Source: Natrinema sp. SYSU A 869
GTDB lineage: Archaea; Halobacteriota; Halobacteria; Halobacteriales; Natrialbaceae
Assembly: GCF_019879105.1 (NCBI RefSeq)
Contig: NZ_CP082247.1
Coordinates: 827,418 to 891,417 of the forward strand
DNA: 64,000 bases
Direction: 5' to 3'
The translations under genes were made by a program, and so were the position numbers. Positions 58,310 to 64,000 of the stretch are shown one piece after another. Below the pieces are notes generated by a model. It saw only the letters and a list, made by a program, of their open reading frames with translations, was not told the DNA's origin and did no database searches. Positions within the stretch are counted from its first letter, which is position 1, and the number at the start of each line of letters is the position of its first letter.

Positions 58310-58485
58310 CTAGATATATTCTTCCGGATCGGGGCGGTCGGCCTGTTCATCGTCACGCAGGAACGTCCGTGCGGCCGGAAGGAACTGGTACCGCAGGTCG
58401 ACGTAGAACGAAACGATCCCGTAGATCCAGAAGAAAACAGGACTACTGCGGACACGATGAACAGGATGCCTGGAGTGGTCACCAT
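58310..58485 (-). pseudogene. Small membrane protein in the CUT1 operon, frameshifted by one missing base
   Basis: Starts MVTTPGILFIVSAVVLF, then in another frame FWIYGIVSFYVDLRYQFLPAARTFLRDDEQADRPDPEEYI and a TAG at 58310-58312. Adding one T to the TTTT run (AAAA at 58434-58437 on the plus strand) gives VVLFFFWIYGIVSFY and a 58-residue protein with one long hydrophobic segment and an acidic C-terminal tail. It begins 8 nt after the stop of the CUT1 ATPase gene and must be part of that operon. Too short for ordinary gene calling. Family not recognised; it may be an accessory transporter subunit. Confidence 0.6.
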
Positions 58486-58492
58486 CGTTCGA

Positions 58493-59671
58493 TCACCCCT
58501 GGATCTCTTCGGACGAGCCGGCCTCGGCCTCCATCGAGACCTGGTCGACGAGCGAGTGTGCGATCGCGTCGCCCGTTGATCCGTCGAAGAGGTGCACCTT
58601 GTCTCGATCGAGGACGACTTCGACCGTCTCATCCTCCTCGATGACGGTATCGGGATCGATGGTCACGAGCAACTCTGCGGCATCCGCACCCATGACCTCA
58701 GTCTCGTCCGACATGGCGGTCCGGGGAACCAGGTAGGCATACGTCTGATCGCCGACCGGCTCGAGAACGTCGACGACGGCCTCGAACGGGGTACTCGGCG
58801 TCGTTGGTTCGTCCCCGCTCGAGGCGAGGTAGACGTCTTCCGGGCGGATGCCAACCCTGACGTCGGTTCCGTCGCGTTCGGCACCGAGCGCGTGGCGGAG
58901 CTGGAAGTGATCGAGGTCGATCGTCTCCCCGCTAATGCTCCCGTCGAAGATGTTCATCGACGGACTCCCGATGAAGCTCGCAACGAACTCGTTGACCGGC
59001 TGATTGTAACACTCGAGGGGCGGCGCACACTGCTGGAGGTTCCCCTTATTGATGATGGCGATACGGTCCGCCATCGTCATCGCTTCCTCCTGGTCGTGGG
59101 TCACATACACCGTCGTGATCCCCAGATTCTTCTGTAGCCGTTGGATCGCGGTCCGCATGTGGACGCGCAGCTTCGCGTCGAGATTCGCAAGGGGTTCGTC
59201 CATGAGGAACACCTCCGGTTCACGGACAATTGCGCGAGCGATTCCGACGCGCTGTTGTTGCCCGCCGGAGAGTTCGCTCGGGCTGCGATCGAGCATCCCT
59301 TGAAGTTGGACGGTTTTCGCCGCCGTCTCGACGCGCCGGTCGATCTCGTCCTGTTCGAAGTTCCGAAGCCGAAGCCCGAAGCTGATGTTCTCAGACACGT
59401 CCATGTGTGGGAACAGCGCGATGTTCTGGAAAACCATCGAGATGTTCCGATCCTTGGGCGGTTCGTTCGTCACGTCCTCGCCGGCAATCTCGACGGTGCC
59501 GCTTGAGGGGAGCGTGAGTCCGGAAATCATTTCTAGCGTCGTCGATTTCCCGCAGCCCGACGGGCCAACGAGACAGAGGAACTCGCCGTCCTTGATCTCG
59601 ATGTTCATTTCGTCGACTGCTACGACAGCGTCGTACCGTTTCGTTGTGTCAGTAAGGTTAACGTGTCCCAT
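58493..59671 (-). CDS. CUT1 sugar ABC transporter ATPase (MsmX/UgpC-type)
   Basis: ATP-binding subunit of a carbohydrate-uptake-1 importer. It has Walker A GPSGCGKST, the Q-loop VFQNIALFPHMDV, the signature LSGGQQQRVGIARAI, Walker B VFLMDEPLANLDAKLR and H-loop VTHDQEEAMTMADR, then a TOBE-like regulatory domain (SFIGSPSMNIFDG, GIRPEDVYLA). 392 residues. It is the last large gene of the operon, 4 nt after the MalG-type permease, followed by a small membrane protein. Regulation is probably through the IclR family gene upstream. Confidence 0.9.
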   Translation of the reverse strand: MGHVNLTDTTKRYDAVVAVDEMNIEIKDGEFLCLVGPSGCGKSTTLEMISGLTLPSSGTVEIAGEDVTNEPPKDRNISMVFQNIALFPHMDVSENISFGLRLRNFEQDEIDRRVETAAKTVQLQGMLDRSPSELSGGQQQRVGIARAIVREPEVFLMDEPLANLDAKLRVHMRTAIQRLQKNLGITTVYVTHDQEEAMTMADRIAIINKGNLQQCAPPLECYNQPVNEFVASFIGSPSMNIFDGSISGETIDLDHFQLRHALGAERDGTDVRVGIRPEDVYLASSGDEPTTPSTPFEAVVDVLEPVGDQTYAYLVPRTAMSDETEVMGADAAELLVTIDPDTVIEEDETVEVVLDRDKVHLFDGSTGDAIAHSLVDQVSMEAEAGSSEEIQG

Positions 59672-59675
59672 GATG

Positions 59676-60596
59676 TCACTCCTTTAATCCGCCTTGAGTC
59701 AAGCCTCTAACGATATGTTTCTGTGCCAATACGACGAGCAGCGCCACGGGGATGATACCTACAATACTCGCGGCTGCCATCAAATCGTACGCCTGTCCGC
59801 TCTGTTGTTCGAACGAACGAATTCCGTATACAAGGACCGCCCAGTTGTCGGCCCCGCCATCAGTCATCATGAACGAGAAGAAGAACTCGCGGTAGACGCT
59901 GATGAAGACGATGACAGCCGCCGTCGTGACCCCTGGGGCTGAGAGTGGAAGGATCACTCGGAACAACGCTCCGAGTCGTGTCGTCCCTTCGACTCTGGCA
60001 GCGTCTTCCAGACCGTCCGGAATCTGCCTGAAGAACGTCGTCAGGATGAAGATCGTGATCGGCAGGGTCAACATCGTGAACGGGAAGGCCATCGACCACG
60101 GCGTGTTGTAGAGGTCAGGCGACATGAATGGCCCAAACGATAGCGCTCCCGTTAGCATCTCATACAGCGGGATCAGATACGATATCCCGGGGAAATACGA
60201 GACGACGAGCAGCAGTAACATCAGTGGTGTCTTGCCACGGAAGTCGACGCGACCGAACGCGTACCCGGCGAGACTGCCGATCAGCAGGCAGATGACCACG
60301 GTGATCGAGGCGATGATAATACTGTTGAATACGTACTTGTGGAACGGTACCTGTTGGAATATCTCAAAGAACGACCCGACGTCAGCACCCGCAGGAAGAA
60401 GTCCCATATCGTAGTGTGTCCCGTCGGGTGTGATCGCGAGAACGAGCAACCAGTAGAACGGGAACAACGTCACGATGATGAACGACGTTAGCCCGACGTA
60501 GAACAGTATTCTGTAAGTGTCATACGGGTTGTTGATGAGCAGATCGACGAACTGGCCGATTCGGCTACGTGACTCCTCTTGAACAGGGTTACTCAC
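59676..60596 (-). CDS. CUT1 ABC transporter permease (MalG-type)
   Basis: Second membrane subunit of the CUT1 importer. A hydrophobic start (LFYVGLTSFIIVTLFPFYWLLVLAI) leads to a permease core of about six helices. The EAA loop reads EDAARVEGTTRLGALFRVILPLSAPG, the MalG-type docking site for the ATPase. 306 residues. The start overlaps the stop of the MalF-type gene by 8 nt, showing translational coupling. The substrate is likely rhamnose, a rhamnosyl oligosaccharide or another pectic sugar, judged by the neighbouring rhamnose genes. Confidence 0.88.
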   Translation of the reverse strand: MSNPVQEESRSRIGQFVDLLINNPYDTYRILFYVGLTSFIIVTLFPFYWLLVLAITPDGTHYDMGLLPAGADVGSFFEIFQQVPFHKYVFNSIIIASITVVICLLIGSLAGYAFGRVDFRGKTPLMLLLLVVSYFPGISYLIPLYEMLTGALSFGPFMSPDLYNTPWSMAFPFTMLTLPITIFILTTFFRQIPDGLEDAARVEGTTRLGALFRVILPLSAPGVTTAAVIVFISVYREFFFSFMMTDGGADNWAVLVYGIRSFEQQSGQAYDLMAAASIVGIIPVALLVVLAQKHIVRGLTQGGLKE

Positions 60597-61544
60597 TGGT
60601 AGTCACCTCGCGGAATTTGATGAGATACATCATTACGATACCCGCAATGATGAGTGCTGTTAGGAAGGCGATCGCGGATGCAGTCGCCCACCGCTGCATT
60701 CTGAACGTATCGACGACGAGGCAAGTCAGCGTCGGGACCGTATTACAGCCCGCAGACGCTTCCACGACACCGTACACCTTCATCGAACTGATCGTATAGA
60801 AGATCATGCCGATGAACACGACCGGCTTGATAAGCGGGAACGTGATCAGCTTGAACTGCTGCCACTTCGAGGCACCAGCGACTTTAGCTACGTCGTAGAG
60901 GCTCTGGTCTACGCTCGCGAGACCGGCGAGAATGATGAGCGCGATAAACGGAACCCGTCGCCAGACATCGATCAGAATGACGACGATGATCGAATCGCGC
61001 GTACTGATGAGCGGATTCGCCGAGAACAGTCCGATGTTGTGCAGCGGGTCAACGAGGAAACTGATCGATGGGTCGAACAGCAAGGAGAACATCATCCCCT
61101 GAATAACGATCGGAATCGACCACGGAAGGAGGACGATCATCCGTGTCACTGCGCGCCCGCGGAACTCCTTGTTGAGGAGTAACGCCATACCGAGCCCGAG
61201 AACGGTCCCCATAGCGACGCTCACGGCCGTAATGAGGAGCGTGATACCGAGCGCACTCGAGAGCGGATCGCTCAGGCTGACAACGGATCGCTGAGGATAA
61301 TGTTTATATCACCGTTGAAGATCGCGACGTACGTATCGATCCCGTTGAACGCTCCGACCGGATGTTCACCGTAGAGGTCGTCGCTGTGAAGCGAAATCCA
61401 CAGCGTTCGAAGGAGCGGATAGAACGCAAGAATCGAGAGAACGAAGAGCATGGGCCCGATGAGGAGATAGCCGTACTTGTCCTCGTCTAATCGTTCGATC
61501 CTGTACAGGATGGGCGATGCAGCGCGGGATACCTTCTCTAACAT
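60589..61544 (-). pseudogene. CUT1 ABC transporter permease (MalF-type), frameshifted by one missing base
   Basis: First membrane subunit of the CUT1 importer. The N-terminal part, YLLIGPMLFVLSILAFYPLLRTLWISL to INIILSDPLSA, ends at a TGA. The rest, LSDPLSSALGITLLITAVSVAMGTVLGLGMALLLN on to the EAA loop YDVAKVAGASKWQQFKLITFPLIKP, is in another frame. Adding one C at GCCTG (GG at 61275-61276 on the plus strand) makes SDPLSALSDPLSSALGIT and a 318-residue protein, normal for MalF-type permeases lacking the long periplasmic loop. A short near-repeat (AGCGATCCG twice) surrounds the site, so a small real slip is also possible. Confidence 0.75.
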
Positions 61545-61625
61545 TGTGGTGGCCTACTTCGCATGGGATTCGCGAACGATCTTGTACGCTTCGGTATTCC
61601 AGTTGCGGATATGGATGTCGATCAC

Positions 61626-63112
61626 CTATAGATCGGTGTTTTCTATTTCCTCGACGGCGGCTTGTGCCGACGAAACGGCTTCTTCGGGTGACTGCTCCTG
61701 GTTGAGACACGCGTGGAACTCGTCGGCGATCGCGTCCTTCTGAGAGTCCCAGATCTGGTTGATCGGGTGGACCCACTGGTTTTCCGACTGGAGCTGCAGC
61801 GTGTCGAGATAGCGGCTCATCACCGGGACATTCTGGGCTTGATCCGACTCGTACAGTTCCGGCTTCGGCGGTGTCGATCCCGTGAACTCGAAGATATCGA
61901 GGTAGAACTCGTCGGACGTCATCACTTTCACTACTTCGACGGCTGCGGGGAGGGTCTCGGAGTTCGGGTTCAACGAGAGGTGCCACCCGCCGAGTGTCGC
62001 GTTCGTTCCACCGGTTCCGTCGTACTCTGCTTCATCTTTGGATATGCCGTAGGGGAACGGCATGAGGCCGATATTTTCGCCGAACGCGTCCTCGCCTGCG
62101 AACTGTGCGATCGCGTACGACCAGTTTCGATGGAAGACCGCCTCGCCGGCAGCGAACGATTCCTGAGACTGTTGCGTGCCCCAGCCGAGCGCTTCGGACG
62201 GGAGGATGTCACCAGTCATACCCTCGAGCGCGTGTTCGTCGTCGGATCCGTGCATGAACATCCGGAGCAACCGGAGCGCATCGATCACCGGCTCGTCGTC
62301 GATCGTAATCGGTCGGTCACCGATGGGACCGTGCTGGTTGTCCATATCACCGAAGTAGTTTCCGCCCATCGTGACGACCTTCTCGTAGCCGGTCTGATGA
62401 CCGATCGTCCGCTGATTGAGCGTCGTCGTATAGGCGTGATCGACACCGTTGGCCTCCCTCGTATCGCGAGCGATTTCAGCGAACTGTCCCCACTCCATCG
62501 GCTCCGTCGCCCAGTTTTCGCCGTCCGGGTCGTAGCCGGCATTCTCGACGTAATCCTTGCGGTACAGAATCGCCGGTATATCGACGAACTGCGGAATGCC
62601 GTACAGGCCACCGTCCCATCGCATCGAATCGACCATCACCTCGTGATAGTCGTTTTCGATTTCGTCGAGTTCTCCTCGGGGAGTGCCTCGTTCAGATCGA
62701 CTAACCATCCTCGCGGCGCGAACGAGGACGTGTACGAGAAGTTTGTCAACATGATGTCCGGCGTGCTTCGGCCGGCTTGCAGGATCTGGTTGTACCGAGC
62801 CTTCTGATCGTCCGCCCCCCAGACGCCGGTCGAAAATTCGACATCAATGTTCTCGTGGAGGCCGGCATTTCGCATCGACTCCATCAGTTGGTCCTGAATG
62901 TCCCCGAAGAGCGGCGCAGTACTGTACTCGACTGTCGCCTCCTCGCCGTCGTACTCCGAGATATCTAGTTCGTCATCGTCACTCCCACCACCGAGACAGC
63001 CAGCGGTACCGACGACGCCGGCCCCACCGGCCGCCGAGAGGAACCGTCGACGAGATATCGCATTGGCGATCTGCATGCTACTCTTAGACCTATGATTGGC
63101 TTTACCTGCCAT
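61626..63112 (-). pseudogene. CUT1 ABC sugar-binding protein, frameshifted by one missing base
   Basis: Tat lipoprotein binding component of the CUT1 importer. The first frame holds the twin-arginine/lipobox signal (ISRRRFLSAAGGAGVVGTAGC), VEFSTGVWGADDQKARYNQILQAGRSTPDIMLTN and WLVDLNEALPEE. The remaining domain (LDEIENDYHEVMVDSMRWDGGLYGIPQFVDIPAILYRKDYVENAGYDPD to EEAVSSAQAAVEEIENTDL) is in another frame. One extra base in GAGGAGAACTC (62668-62677) joins ALPEE.LDEIEND and gives 495 residues. The frame itself does not tell which base is missing. TATA-type DNA (63129-63140) stands just upstream of ATG 63112; ATG 63076 is an alternative. Confidence 0.78.
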
Positions 63113-63403
63113 GGATAATCAATGAGTAGACCCTTATATAAGCATAACTGTTTATTTTAACACGTATCGTGGCTCGTCTGCAATCAAGAGCCGTTTGCCG
63201 GACGAAGGGGATAGTCGACGACAAGCCCACGATCGGTAACAAGTACTGATCTGTACCCGCTCCACCCGTCGTTCGGTCAGGTCGGATAGATCCACCTTCC
63301 CGGGCCGTTCGTCTTCGAATCCAACGACCACTGACGGTTTCAGTGTGAAAATGTCCGGCCACGCCGGACAATTATAAATAGACCCTCTCTGTACTAGCAG
63401 GAG
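63113..63403. promoter_or_regulatory. Divergent promoter region of binding protein and IclR
   Basis: 291 nt without a gene. The left end has minus-strand TTATATAAGG (63131-63140) before the binding-protein start. The right end has TATA sequence ATTATAAATA (63371-63380) 24 nt before the IclR ATG at 63404, so the IclR transcript is nearly leaderless. The perfect palindrome at 63352-63370 touches this TATA box. Confidence 0.6.
63352..63370. promoter_or_regulatory. Operator-like palindrome TGTCCGG-N5-CCGGACA next to the IclR TATA box
   Basis: TGTCCGG (63352-63358), CCACG, CCGGACA (63364-63370). The inner bases extend the arms to 8 on each side around CAC. It lies immediately before the TATA box at 63371 where a bound repressor would block TBP/TFB, fitting IclR autoregulation and control of the divergent importer. 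The same arms and spacing recur at 47056-47074. Confidence 0.6.
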
Positions 63404-64000
63404 ATGTCGAACGACCCACGCTATCCGGTTCAGGCCGCTGCGACGACGTTCCGGATCATCGAAACGCTTCACGAACTCAACGGGGCAGGCGTTTCCGAAC
63501 TCGCCGCCGAACTCGAGATGCCCAAGAGCACGGTCCACGATCACCTTCAGACGCTGACCGAAGCCGAATACCTCGTTAACGAAGACGGGACCTACCGCGT
63601 CGGGACGCGGTTTCTCGAGTTAGGAGGGTTCGCTAGAAGCCAGATGAAGCTGTACCAGATCGCCTCTCCCGAAATTAAGGAGCTAGCGGAGGAACAGGTG
63701 AACACGCGAATCTCATGATCGAAGAACACGGCAAAGGGATCTTCCTCAATAAGGCGAAAGGCCGGGACGCGGTGAATCTCGATACGCACATCGGCAAGCG
63801 CGTTCATCTCCACACGACTGCAATGGGAAAGGCGATTCTCTCGAAGCTACCCGAGGCGGGCGTCGATGATGTGATCGATCGACACGGGCTCCCTAGCGTG
63901 ACCGAGAAGACGATTACGGACATCGGTGAATTGAAAAACCAATTGACGGACATCCGCGAACGGGGATATGCGATTGACGACGAAGAACGGGTTCCCGGGA
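63404..64000 (+). pseudogene. IclR family transcriptional regulator, frameshifted and cut by the window end
   Basis: Predicted DNA-binding regulator with an N-terminal winged helix-turn-helix (ATTFRIIETLHELNGAGVSELAAELEMPKSTVHDHLQTLTEAEYLV) and an IclR effector-binding domain. The first frame ends at LAEEQVNTRIS. The continuation, ANLMIEEHGKGIFLNKAKGRDAVNLDTHIGKRVHLHTTAMGKAILSKLPE, is in another frame. Adding one A at GAGGAACAGG (AA at 63693-63694) gives LAEETGEHANLMIEE, the normal haloarchaeal IclR sequence. The 3' end lies beyond base 64000. It is divergent from the CUT1 importer genes, with a palindrome at its own promoter, so it probably controls them. Confidence 0.78.

Overview
The window is a GC-rich haloarchaeal sequence, most like the Natrialbales (Haloterrigena/Natrinema type). 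The evidence is strongly acidic proteins, twin-arginine signal peptides on the secreted proteins, TATA boxes about 25-30 nt from near-leaderless starts, AT-rich spacers between GC-rich genes, and haloarchaeal-type Usp, IclR and LutABC proteins. The genus is an inference from style, not from a marker gene.

Almost all of the 64 kb is one catabolic island for pectin, above all rhamnogalacturonan I, and for its sugars L-rhamnose, galacturonate and galactose. (1) 0-25 kb, glycan breakdown and uronate metabolism: GH4 alpha-galacturonidase with the CHEV motif, two Tat-exported beta-helix proteins (one with a ricin-type lectin tail), an SGNH esterase, a CBM9-like protein, GH78 alpha-L-rhamnosidase, PL22 lyase, DUF2264 protein, GH2 beta-galactosidase, GH88 unsaturated uronyl hydrolase, a sugar-isomerase-like TIM barrel, a Gfo/Idh/MocA oxidoreductase, GH115 and a KDG kinase. 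(2) 26-34.7 kb: a Dpp/Opp-type ABC importer with two tandem paralogous binding proteins and two small membrane proteins. (3) 35-41.7 kb: three tandem PL11 rhamnogalacturonan lyases. (4) 41.9-46.7 kb: GH42, a D-galactonate-dehydratase-like enzyme and an UxuA-like mannonate dehydratase. (5) 47.2-58 kb: oxidative L-rhamnose catabolism (mutarotase, lactonase-like amidohydrolase, L-rhamnonate dehydratase, MDR dehydrogenase, FAH-type hydrolase) plus LutAB/LutC for the L-lactate this pathway yields, with a GH97 and an LLM flavin oxidoreductase inserted. (6) 58.3-64 kb: a CUT1 sugar ABC importer with a divergent IclR regulator that runs off the window.

The division of labour is readable. The PL11 and beta-helix proteins carry Tat signals and would act outside. 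The binding proteins are Tat lipoproteins. The GH4, GH78, GH2, GH42, GH88, GH97, GH115 and PL22 proteins lack signals and would process imported oligosaccharides in the cytoplasm. Products feed KDG/KDGal kinase steps and, for rhamnose, pyruvate plus L-lactate.

Two points matter to a user. First, at least eight genes are split by what looks like exactly one missing base, mostly in a short homopolymer: SGNH, GH2, Gfo/Idh, GH115, a small membrane protein, a CUT1 permease, a CUT1 binding protein and IclR. Base-calling deletions are more likely than gene decay. Second, a palindrome TGTCCGG-N5-CCGGACA occurs exactly twice (next to the IclR promoter and upstream of rhaM), with imperfect copies elsewhere, and is a good candidate operator for the locus. 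No rRNA, tRNA, CRISPR array or intact insertion sequence was seen.
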